DNA of 64,000 nucleotides from Flavobacterium chryseum. GTDB lineage: Bacteria > Bacteroidota > Bacteroidia > Flavobacteriales > Flavobacteriaceae. Position 1 is the first letter of the stretch. The number at the start of each line of letters is the position of its first letter. Positions 49,456-57,632 of the stretch are shown here, piece by piece. A program made the translations under genes and the position numbers. The DNA lies in contig NZ_SNWW01000001.1 in NCBI RefSeq assembly GCF_004362015.1, positions 62,001 through 126,000 of the forward strand, written 5' to 3'. The notes beneath the pieces were generated by a model. The model saw only the letters and a program-made list of their open reading frames with translations, was not told where the DNA came from and did not search any database.

Positions 49456-51324
49456 TTATGAAAACAAATCATCAGGATCAACTAAATCAGATAATTTTTG
49501 TTTTAGATCGTCTTCTAAAATCGTTAAACCGTATTGATAGGAAGCATTCATCCATCCAAAACCTTCTTCGGTTATATAATTAAACTCCGTTCCTACGTTT
49601 CCGTATTCTGCGAAAATTTTGTGTGAACTTATCGATAAATCAAACTTTTCAGGAATTGTTCCGTTGTAATCGACCGCGTTTCTGGTTATTAGCCAAAGCC
49701 AGCGATACACCATTTCCTGAACTTCTTCATTAAAATTATAATTCAGTAAACCTTCCCACAAAAGCATTTGATGCGGCGCCCATCCAAACGGATAATCCCA
49801 TTGTCTTGTTGGTGAATTCTCATCAAAACCTGCAATCGATTCTTTAGTACTTCCTGAAATTCCGCCTTTCATTTTAAATTTTGGCAATGTTTTTTTTACC
49901 AAAATCTCTGCTTGTTCATTGGTACTTATTTTTGCCCAAAGCGGATAAAATGTAGTCGCTGCGTCAAAAACATGCTGTTTTTCGTTTACAAAATTATAAT
50001 CGAAATAAATTCCGCTTTCGGGATTCCATAACATTTCGTTTATTTTTTCCTTTCTGAAAGCTGCTTTTTCAACCCAATAATCGCTTGAAAAAGATTTGTC
50101 GTCAAAATATTGAAATTCGTTTTTAAAGTATTTTTTAATTAAAAAAGCAATATCTGTCTCGTACTTATAGAGCAAACTATTAATCGCAACTGTATTTAAA
50201 TTGGCGCAAACACCCACCAATCTATGTGTTGTGTCGTGTCCGCTTTCGCGCATACTTCGATCATGTGTAAAATATTTATCGAGTTCTGGATCAACGATTT
50301 CTCTTTCAAGATATTTTTTCTCGAATTCATGGGTTGATAAATTATACTTTGGCGCATATTGCTCCAGAATATCATGAAAATGTCCTTCTTCAACTTCAAA
50401 CGGAAGTCCGATTCCTTCTGCTTTATAGCGATTTAAACCATTTGCTGTCAGTCGTTTTCCTTCTTCCATCCAAACGGTTTGGTATTCTTTTATGGCGGTT
50501 TTTAAATGTCTTTCAATCCAAAAAATATCAGGATTAGACTTTTCTAAAACATCTATAATTAATGACGTATAAAGCGGCGGCTGAGTACGGGTTAAATAAT
50601 AACTGCGATTGGCGTTTAGAATTTTTCCGTAATGATCTATTTGATATTTAAAGTTCTCTGCAATACCCAAAGCAAGATCAATTTTGTCATCGATCAAAAG
50701 TCCTTTGGCGATAAAATAACTGTCCCAACCGTACATTTCATTGAATCTTCCGCCGGGAACAACAAACGGAACTCCTGAAATTTCATTGTTCTTTATTTGA
50801 AGTGCCAAAGCCAAAATTCCAGGTTTTTTATTCAGCGATAAAACATATTCCGGTGAAATATTTTTGGGCATTTGCACCACTTTTAACTTGGGAGTTGTCG
50901 CTTCTAATTTTTTGAAATAATCAAAAACAATTTCGTCACCAAAAGGCACATACAAGTAGGCAAATTCATTTTCGATTTTGTCGTCTTCCAGAATTTTTTT
51001 TACACCGATGGCATCAATTGTTCTGGTAAGACCTTTCCAATACAGGTCTTTTATTTTTCTTGAAATTCTTTTTACAGGATCTTCAGTAATTTCATTTAAG
51101 TCTATTTCGGCAAATTCAGTATTGTCTTTTTTTGCCAGCGCCAATTCCTGCAGTAAATTCGAAAGTTGATAGGTTCCTTCAATCATAGCCGAATTTCCGT
51201 TTTCATCATTCAACAAAAACTTTTTGGGACCGTTATCATCTATCGTTATTTTTTTATCGCCGTCAGTGTCTTCCTGAGCCAATAATTTTTCGATGGTTTG
51301 GGCTATATGTAATTTAAATTTCAT
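49456..51324 (-). CDS. Trehalase (GH37) with N-terminal EF-hand-like loop
   Basis: 622 aa. Both trehalase signatures are clear: PGGRFNEMYGWDSYF near residue 190 and QWDYPFGWAPHQ near 515. No signal peptide is visible, so it is expected in the cytoplasm, splitting trehalose into two glucoses. The N-terminus has DTDGDKKITIDD, an EF-hand-like Ca-binding loop, unusual for bacterial trehalases in general. It overlaps the MFS gene by 11 bp, so imported substrate and enzyme are coexpressed. Confidence 0.9.
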   Translation of the reverse strand: MKFKLHIAQTIEKLLAQEDTDGDKKITIDDNGPKKFLLNDENGNSAMIEGTYQLSNLLQELALAKKDNTEFAEIDLNEITEDPVKRISRKIKDLYWKGLTRTIDAIGVKKILEDDKIENEFAYLYVPFGDEIVFDYFKKLEATTPKLKVVQMPKNISPEYVLSLNKKPGILALALQIKNNEISGVPFVVPGGRFNEMYGWDSYFIAKGLLIDDKIDLALGIAENFKYQIDHYGKILNANRSYYLTRTQPPLYTSLIIDVLEKSNPDIFWIERHLKTAIKEYQTVWMEEGKRLTANGLNRYKAEGIGLPFEVEEGHFHDILEQYAPKYNLSTHEFEKKYLEREIVDPELDKYFTHDRSMRESGHDTTHRLVGVCANLNTVAINSLLYKYETDIAFLIKKYFKNEFQYFDDKSFSSDYWVEKAAFRKEKINEMLWNPESGIYFDYNFVNEKQHVFDAATTFYPLWAKISTNEQAEILVKKTLPKFKMKGGISGSTKESIAGFDENSPTRQWDYPFGWAPHQMLLWEGLLNYNFNEEVQEMVYRWLWLITRNAVDYNGTIPEKFDLSISSHKIFAEYGNVGTEFNYITEEGFGWMNASYQYGLTILEDDLKQKLSDLVDPDDLFS

Positions 51325-52534
51325 CTTTCGCAGTTATTTTTTTAAGAATAAAAAAGGAAATGAGTAATAATGTCATCGGAATTAATGTAAAATAAAATGC
51401 TTTTTCCGGCCCTTCATTTTTAAACAGCCAACCTGTTATTCTGGAACCTAAAGTGCCACCAAGTGCAGAAAAAATCACTATTAATCCGGTCATGGAACTT
51501 TGCAGATTTTTAGGCAAAGCACTTAAAACAATCGAATTTAATAAGGGATAAATGGGTGCAATAAATAATCCGATTAACGGAAAAGCAAACCCAATTAACG
51601 GAATATCTGAAAGTGTATTGATATTCTTTACTTCTAAACCTACAGTTTTTGGAAGTACAAAAATGACAATTAACATCGCAACAATAATGCAAACACTTAA
51701 AACCCAAATCCAATTTACTTTTTTGGTTACGATTCCGGCAACAAGCCTTCCTATTGCTAATGAAATTGCCAAAATACTGGCCATCATAATACTGATGTTT
51801 TCTGGCAGATGAAGCACTTTTGTATTGAAAGTTGGCAGCCACGAAAGAATTCCCTGTTCGATCATTACAAACAAAAAGACACTAATCACAAAAATAACAG
51901 TAAGCAATTTTGCCATTAATTTGAACATTTGCAGAAAGTCATCTTTGGGATTTGCACCTGCTGCAACTTCTGGCTCTTCAAATTTTACAAAAAATAAAAA
52001 CAGAAACGACAAGAACGATAATCCCGCTAAAAACCAATACACATTCAACCATGAATTTGGATCGTTTTCGTTATTAAAAGCAGGAAATAAAAAATAAGCT
52101 AACGCAATTCCAACCATAAAAAAACCTTCGATACTGCTCATTAAAGCGTTATGTTCTTTCTTGGTTTCGGTTACGGTTCCTATTAAGGAATAAACTGAAA
52201 CTTTTATCAAAGCAAACGAAACGCCAACGGTTGCAAAAAGGATTTTAGCATTGTCAAATGAGTTTCCAAAATACATAGAAATGCAAGCTAGAGTAACTAA
52301 ACCTAAACCTGTAAGCATCGCTTTTCTATAACCAATTCTTGGTAAAAAAGAAGCTATAAAAAAGGATACAATAGCAATTGGCATGTCTTTAAAAGCTTCT
52401 AAAATACTCGCCTGAACCTCATCTACGCCGTAATTTTTCTGTGATTTTAAAATCACAATACCAACGCTATTTAATAAAATAGCGAAGACAAAATAATTGA
52501 GGTAAAGTGAGATTTTAATTCCTAGGTTTTTCAT
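51314..52534 (-). CDS. MFS sugar transporter, probable trehalose permease
   Basis: 406 aa using the ATG at 52534 (MKNLGIKISLYLNYFVF). A longer in-frame start at 52582 would take in part of a palindromic repeat (52573-52599) and adds a charged, non-hydrophobic stretch. About twelve helices are present. It lies between the TonB receptor and the trehalase on one strand, which suggests carriage of trehalose or a related disaccharide across the inner membrane (inferred). Confidence 0.85.
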   Translation of the reverse strand: MKNLGIKISLYLNYFVFAILLNSVGIVILKSQKNYGVDEVQASILEAFKDMPIAIVSFFIASFLPRIGYRKAMLTGLGLVTLACISMYFGNSFDNAKILFATVGVSFALIKVSVYSLIGTVTETKKEHNALMSSIEGFFMVGIALAYFLFPAFNNENDPNSWLNVYWFLAGLSFLSFLFLFFVKFEEPEVAAGANPKDDFLQMFKLMAKLLTVIFVISVFLFVMIEQGILSWLPTFNTKVLHLPENISIMMASILAISLAIGRLVAGIVTKKVNWIWVLSVCIIVAMLIVIFVLPKTVGLEVKNINTLSDIPLIGFAFPLIGLFIAPIYPLLNSIVLSALPKNLQSSMTGLIVIFSALGGTLGSRITGWLFKNEGPEKAFYFTLIPMTLLLISFFILKKITAKDEI

Positions 52535-52572
52535 TTTTCTATTCGTTTGTCTATGCTTTGTGGTTACTGTGT

Positions 52573-52599
52573 GGAGACGCACTGCTGTGCGCCTCTACA
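52573..52599. repeat. GCACTGCTGTGC palindrome, third copy
   Basis: GAGACGCACTGCTGTGCGC then CTCTAC, same family as the two copies at 2191-2262. It sits between the TonB receptor and the permease. Confidence 0.7.
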
Positions 52600-52632
52600 G
52601 TATCGTACATCTATTATTGTACGTTGAATTTA

Positions 52633-55272
52633 TTAAAAATTAACGGCTACCGAAAATCTAAATGCGCGTCCTAAAATAGGTCTTGCCATAAACACATCGC
52701 TTGCTGCAGATGTTGTTTGTCTCGGATCGCCTTCTGTTAAACCAATTTCGTTAAATAAGTTCGAAGCATCGACTGCAAAACGAAGATTTTTATACGTGTA
52801 ATTTAAACCTGCTCCAACTTCTTTGTAGGCCGGCAAAACTTGTTTGTTATCCTGATTGGTGAATTTTTTATCATAATAAGAAAACTGAACGTAAGCTGTA
52901 AAATCTTTTGTAATGTCTACTTCCGGTCTTAGGTTGCAGAAAAATTTAGGAATTCTTCTTGCTGTATTTCCGTTAAAATCAAAAGTCGAACCGTCTGCAT
53001 TTGTTCCTGTAAAATTATCGTACTCCGGTTTTTGAAAGGTGAATGTAAAGTTCAGTTTTACAAATTCGTATCTGGCATTGGTTTCTACTTCAAGACCAAT
53101 ATTGTTTACGTCGGCAAATTTATTTTCTGAAGATCCGTCAGATAAAATATCGGTGAAAGCCACATTTTTTAAATTCATGTGAAACAAATTTGCATTTACA
53201 GAGAAGAAAGAATTTGCATATTTATATCCTAATTCAAACTGGTTTACTTCTGTATTTTCAAGTTTACTTAAATCGGCTGCATTATCATAAAATGATTCTT
53301 CAATTGGCGATCTAAAACCGTGGCTGTAACGAACGTATGAAGCCATATTGTCATTAAATTTATAATTTCCTGCGGCAGTATAAGACCATTCGCTCACGTC
53401 ATATCTCCAATACGTATACGGATTTCCTTTTACCGTTGTCACGGCATCATCGGCTGTATTATTGTCTAAAATTCCTAAATCTTCAGCAAAAAATCTGGCG
53501 TTATCTCTGTATCCTGAATATTTGTCTTTGTTATATCTTAAACCTGCATTGAACGTTAAATTATCTGTAGCTTTAATTTCGGCATCAGCATAAATATCAT
53601 TCAAAAGTCCTTTGGTTTGTGCATCTCTTTCAAGCCATGTAATTCTTTCTACACCATTAAAAGTATGCTCAACTCCTGTTGTATTGTCTGTTACGTTTAA
53701 TAATCTCGGATTGTCTGAAACACCAACTAAATAAGAATTCCAGTTCCAGTATTGGTTTGATTTCCAGTTCGAATAGTAATAACCAGCCGTTAATTGTACC
53801 GGATCTAAATCAAAAGAAAAAGAGAAATTATTCGCAAAGTTGTTCATCTTTTTCTCAATGTGCCAAAGATCTGCTCTCATGATTAAAGCATTTGGATCTA
53901 ACGTTGCGCCATTATCTACATAACTGTAAGTCAAATTACTGGCTGTTGTGTTTTGAACGCCTGTTGCGTAAGCATCTTGTGTCCAAGGTCCGCCATTTGG
54001 GAAAATTGCATTATAATTTAAATCGATGCTCGTTTGTTTGAAAGCATTTTTGAATGTCACTTTCTCCGATATTTTCTTTTTAAATTCAGCTCCAATCGAG
54101 TTGATAACCGGATGAGAACCATCTTCTAAATCTGCGGTAAAAGTTCCGCCGCCATATTGAGGAACATTTAAATGACTAAAATTTACTGAAGTCAACGTTC
54201 CGTAATTCGGATTAAATCCGTCGATACCTTCGATTTTTCCGTTGTTGCTTTTTAAAGGAATTGGTAAATAAAACGTATTTCTGTCATCCAGATGTTTGAA
54301 GTTCACTCTTAAATAATCGCTATCATCAAATTTATACGTGATGTTTCCTTTTATTTGTCCGCCTTTATTGGCTGTAAAACCTGTGTTTCTTACTCCGTTG
54401 TCAGCTCTGTAAAATCCACCGACATTAAAAAATAATTTATCCTGAATTAAAGCGCCCGATAAATTAAGATCCGTTCTAAACATTCCATAATCTGAAGTCG
54501 TGAATTTTGCTCTTCCCATAAATTCATTCTGACCTGTTTTCGAAATGAAGTTGATGATTCCACCCGGAGCATTGTTGGCGAAAATTGAGGCAGAACCTCC
54601 ACGAACCGCTTCCATTTTGCTCACTGTTTCGTCAAGTCTGTAAAAAGTATCTGCGTTCGCAAATTGTAATGCGCCGTCTTCAAAAACCGGTAAACCGTCT
54701 TCCTGAATTTGTACATATTCGTAAGCTCCGGCAGACGGAATTCCTCTTGCAAAAAGGTTGTTTCCTATTTCTCCTCCAGAGGCTTCAACCACAAATCCTG
54801 GAATTGTCTGCAACAAAGCCGCCGTGCTCGATGGCGCTCTGTCTTCGATTGCTTTTGCGCCCATTGTCGTAATGGCAACACTAGATTCTAGTTTAGATCT
54901 TGGTGTTGAAGATCCGGTAACTACAACTTCTTTTAAGTTTTGCGATTCACCTTCAAGCAGTAAATCTGCCGTTACTGATTCGCCTTCTTTTACTGAAATT
55001 TCTTTTTGGTAGGTTTTGTAGCCAACGTTTGTTACTTCTACAATATAACTTCCGGCAAGAACATCAGAGAAAATATAGCTTCCGTTTTCGTCTGTTACTA
55101 CACTTTTTCCGGTGTCTTTTAACGTTACGTTTGCGCCCGGAACTGTTTGTCCGTTTTCGTCGAATACTTTTCCGGAAACGGTATTTTTTACCTGAGCAAA
55201 CAGGTTATTAGGAACTGAAATCAGGCACATTATTAAAAATAACAAGCCTAAATAAGATTGTTTCGGTTTCAT
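52633..55272 (-). CDS. TonB-dependent receptor with carboxypeptidase-regulatory-like N-domain
   Basis: 879 aa. Signal peptide (ending NLFAQ), a carboxypeptidase-regulatory-like domain at about 30-112 (GKVFDENGQTVPGANVTLKD), a plug domain (EDRAPSSTAALLQTIPGF and VRGGSASIFANNAPGGI), and an outer-membrane barrel ending in RFSVAVNF. No SusD partner is next to it. The trehalase, permease and divergent LacI gene imply uptake of trehalose or an alpha-glucoside across the outer membrane; inferred from context. Confidence 0.9.
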   Translation of the reverse strand: MKPKQSYLGLLFLIMCLISVPNNLFAQVKNTVSGKVFDENGQTVPGANVTLKDTGKSVVTDENGSYIFSDVLAGSYIVEVTNVGYKTYQKEISVKEGESVTADLLLEGESQNLKEVVVTGSSTPRSKLESSVAITTMGAKAIEDRAPSSTAALLQTIPGFVVEASGGEIGNNLFARGIPSAGAYEYVQIQEDGLPVFEDGALQFANADTFYRLDETVSKMEAVRGGSASIFANNAPGGIINFISKTGQNEFMGRAKFTTSDYGMFRTDLNLSGALIQDKLFFNVGGFYRADNGVRNTGFTANKGGQIKGNITYKFDDSDYLRVNFKHLDDRNTFYLPIPLKSNNGKIEGIDGFNPNYGTLTSVNFSHLNVPQYGGGTFTADLEDGSHPVINSIGAEFKKKISEKVTFKNAFKQTSIDLNYNAIFPNGGPWTQDAYATGVQNTTASNLTYSYVDNGATLDPNALIMRADLWHIEKKMNNFANNFSFSFDLDPVQLTAGYYYSNWKSNQYWNWNSYLVGVSDNPRLLNVTDNTTGVEHTFNGVERITWLERDAQTKGLLNDIYADAEIKATDNLTFNAGLRYNKDKYSGYRDNARFFAEDLGILDNNTADDAVTTVKGNPYTYWRYDVSEWSYTAAGNYKFNDNMASYVRYSHGFRSPIEESFYDNAADLSKLENTEVNQFELGYKYANSFFSVNANLFHMNLKNVAFTDILSDGSSENKFADVNNIGLEVETNARYEFVKLNFTFTFQKPEYDNFTGTNADGSTFDFNGNTARRIPKFFCNLRPEVDITKDFTAYVQFSYYDKKFTNQDNKQVLPAYKEVGAGLNYTYKNLRFAVDASNLFNEIGLTEGDPRQTTSAASDVFMARPILGRAFRFSVAVNF

Positions 55273-55354
55273 GATTATTTGGTTTAGTTAAGTAAAGTTT
55301 TTATTAATGAATGTAAACTTAATCACTTATTAACTTCAATTTCGGAATTACAAA

Positions 55355-55390
55355 TCGAAAACGTTTTCGAAATGACCGAAAACGTTTTCG
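55355..55390. promoter_or_regulatory. Twin LacI-type operators
   Basis: Two palindromes, TCGAAAACGTTTTCGA (55355-55370) and CGAAAACGTTTTCG (55377-55390), have centres 21 bp apart, about two helical turns, placing them on one face of the DNA. They lie between the TonB receptor (-) and LacI gene (+) and have the CG-centred symmetry of LacI/GalR sites. Confidence 0.85.
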
Positions 55391-55437
55391 AAAGTTAATT
55401 TTTTATCAATGAAATTAATTTTTAGTACATTTATTTC

Positions 55438-56463
55438 ATGAATGACACTAAATTAATAGATATAGCCTCAGCATTAGGAATTTCGGTTACAACGGTTTCA
55501 AAGGCATTAAAAGGGTATACGGATATTAGTAAATCGACCCGCGCCAGAGTTATCGAAATGGCCGAAACGATGAACTATATGCCCAATTCTGTTGCGGTTA
55601 ATTTGCGAACCAATGAAACTAAAACCATTGGTGTCATTATTCCCGCAACGGTGCATCATTTTTTTTCGAGTGTGTTAAATGGTATTTTAGAAGAAGCTGA
55701 AAAAAGAGGGTATTTGGTCATCATATTACAATCGAATGAAAAATATGAGTTGGAGAAAAAGCAACTTGCTTTATTAATTCAAAAACGAGTTGATGGCGTT
55801 TTAATGTCTCTTTCGAATGAAACGGATGATTTCTCTCATATTAATGAAGCTATTCGAAAAAATACGCCGGTTGTTTTATTTGATAAAATTGCCAAAAGAG
55901 TGGATTGCTCTAAAGTGGTGATAAACGATGCAAAAGCGGCTTATGATGCCGTTACGTATCTTATTAATAAAGGTTATAAAAAAATTGCGCATTTTAGAGG
56001 TTCGTATGTTCCGCAAAATTCTATCGATCGTTTTTTAGGTTATAAAAGAGCTTTGGAGGCGAATGGAATTGAGTACGATTCGAAACTGGTTTACGTTTGT
56101 GATAACAATACCGATTTTGAAGACGGCTATGAAAATGCTCAAAAAATAATGGCAGAACATCCGGATATCGACGCTATTTTTGCGATTACAGATTTGGTGG
56201 CTATCGGAATTATAAAATATTTTAATGAAGCGGGAATAAAAACGCCGGATCAGGTGGCTGTTTTCGGGTTTAGTAATTGGTTTATGAGTACTGTAATTTC
56301 CCCTAAATTAACGACAATTGATCAGCCCGGATTTGAAATGGGACATAAAGCGGTTTCGATTTTAATTGATGAAATTGCAGACATAAAAGAGCATCGGCCT
56401 GTAGTGCATCAAATTATAGAACTTCCAACGAGAATCATAGAAAGAGAATCGACGGTTAAATGA
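55438..56463 (+). CDS. LacI family transcriptional regulator
   Basis: 341 aa. N-terminal LacI helix-turn-helix (IDIASALGISVTTVSKALKG) with hinge helix (MNYMPNSVAVNLR), then a periplasmic-binding-like effector domain (IGVIIPATVHHFFSSVLNGI). It is divergent from the TonB receptor across the twin operator, so it likely controls the receptor, permease and trehalase genes and itself. Effector possibly trehalose or a derivative. Confidence 0.94.
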   Translation: MNDTKLIDIASALGISVTTVSKALKGYTDISKSTRARVIEMAETMNYMPNSVAVNLRTNETKTIGVIIPATVHHFFSSVLNGILEEAEKRGYLVIILQSNEKYELEKKQLALLIQKRVDGVLMSLSNETDDFSHINEAIRKNTPVVLFDKIAKRVDCSKVVINDAKAAYDAVTYLINKGYKKIAHFRGSYVPQNSIDRFLGYKRALEANGIEYDSKLVYVCDNNTDFEDGYENAQKIMAEHPDIDAIFAITDLVAIGIIKYFNEAGIKTPDQVAVFGFSNWFMSTVISPKLTTIDQPGFEMGHKAVSILIDEIADIKEHRPVVHQIIELPTRIIERESTVK

Positions 56464-56474
56464 TTTTTTAGTTT

Positions 56475-56482
56475 TAACTTTG
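56475..56482 (+). promoter_or_regulatory. TAnnTTTG promoter of the 117-aa gene
   Basis: TAACTTTG lies 22 bp before the ATG at 56505. Confidence 0.5.
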
Positions 56483-56504
56483 CGTGAATTCTTAAAGCGC
56501 ATCA

Positions 56505-56858
56505 ATGTTTCCGATTCCTGAAAATACCGATTTTTTATTGGCTGATGCCGAAAGCGAAAATTTATATCTTAAATTGATTGAACAAATTAATAAGGATTTT
56601 AATTTGGCTAATGAAGGAATTGATTTTCCATTGAGCATTTCCCCGGAAGAATTAAAAATTCAGCTTCACGAAAAAATCTACCGCATGATTCAGTACAAAT
56701 TTGCTGAATATTTAAATCTGCTTTACATCATCGATGTTTCTGAAGATGAAATTAAAAAACTTGACGGCTCAGATTTGGTTATTCTGGCCGAACAAGTTTC
56801 GTTTTTAATTTTAAAAAGAGAATGGCAAAAGGTTTGGTTTAGAAATAAGTATAAGTAG
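56505..56858 (+). CDS. Conserved-looking small protein of unknown function
   Basis: 117 aa, acidic in the first two thirds and mostly helical by eye, with no signal peptide or membrane helix; ends EWQKVWFRNKYK. I do not recognise it. It has its own promoter element and is followed by a palindromic spacer (56859-56963) shared with the convergent barrel gene. Confidence 0.7.
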   Translation: MFPIPENTDFLLADAESENLYLKLIEQINKDFNLANEGIDFPLSISPEELKIQLHEKIYRMIQYKFAEYLNLLYIIDVSEDEIKKLDGSDLVILAEQVSFLILKREWQKVWFRNKYK

Positions 56859-56963
56859 AAGGTACAAAGTTGCAAAGCGACAAAGGTTGTGTTTCTTTGC
56901 GATAAGAGTCTTGAGCATTATAAAACTTTGAACCTTTGTTGCTCTGTCCCTTTGAACCTTTTA
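56859..56963. repeat. Inverted-repeat spacer (AAGGT-CAAAG family)
   Basis: AAGGTACAAAGTTGCAAAG near the left end pairs imperfectly with the right half (CTTTGAACCTTTGTTGCTC and CCCTTTGAACCTT). It lies between convergent genes and is a plausible shared terminator. Confidence 0.6.
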
Positions 56964-57515
56964 TTAAAAATAAACTCTCACAAAAGGCATAAATGCCGAT
57001 CCGTAAAGACTTTTGTCATCGTTAAATAAAACATCGTAACGACCGCCAATGGTTACATTTCCGGTTCTGTAGCCCGCTCCCAGATATAGGGCGGTATTCC
57101 AGTAATTATCAGAAAAGGATGGTCTGTTGATATTCGCTTCATATCTGGTATCCACTCTTACTTGCTCTAATTCTGCAGATAACTGTACTTCCGGAATCGG
57201 ATTTACAAGTGTAATTAAGCTTCCGCCATATACATACGAATCATAATAATTTTTAGAAGATAAATAGCCAAATTGCAAACCAACACCAACAGCTACAATT
57301 GGATTAACATTATAAATCGCACTTGGCATTACAGAAATATCAGTATATCCTGAACCAATTCCAAGACCAAGTCCGCCACCAAACTGAACTTTATCCCAGA
57401 AATTATTAGAGTTATCTACGGCGGAAATTTCCTGTGCCATTGAATAACTTGAAAACAAGAGTATCAAAATCACAAAAAATGATTTGAAAACGTTTGAAAT
57501 TTGATTTTTATTCAT
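56964..57515 (-). CDS. Small outer-membrane beta-barrel protein
   Basis: 183 aa. Signal peptide ending YSMAQE, then alternating beta strands (FGGGLGLGIGSGYTDISV, AVGVGLQFGYLSS, YLGAGYRTGNVTIGGRYDV) with a C-terminal aromatic (VRVYF), typical of an 8-stranded outer-membrane barrel. No specific function known. It is divergent from sucA. Confidence 0.8.
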   Translation of the reverse strand: MNKNQISNVFKSFFVILILLFSSYSMAQEISAVDNSNNFWDKVQFGGGLGLGIGSGYTDISVMPSAIYNVNPIVAVGVGLQFGYLSSKNYYDSYVYGGSLITLVNPIPEVQLSAELEQVRVDTRYEANINRPSFSDNYWNTALYLGAGYRTGNVTIGGRYDVLFNDDKSLYGSAFMPFVRVYF

Positions 57516-57588
57516 GGCTTAACACTTTTTTTAACAAATTTTTACGTAAAAGTAAGCAAAAAAAAAGATTTAAATAAATGCATTGTTG

Positions 57589-57596
57589 TACTTTTG
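57589..57596 (+). promoter_or_regulatory. TAnnTTTG promoter of sucAB
   Basis: TACTTTTG lies 36 bp before the ATG at 57633 and inside the longer frame that starts at 57501, supporting the shorter SucA. Confidence 0.55.
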
Positions 57597-57632
57597 CCTT
57601 TCTATTTAACAAAAAGTATATTCACTAATATT

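Noticed and set aside
56859..56963. A small RNA gene between convergent genes
   Set aside because: The inverted repeat is enough to explain it as a terminator or repeat, and no promoter is seen.
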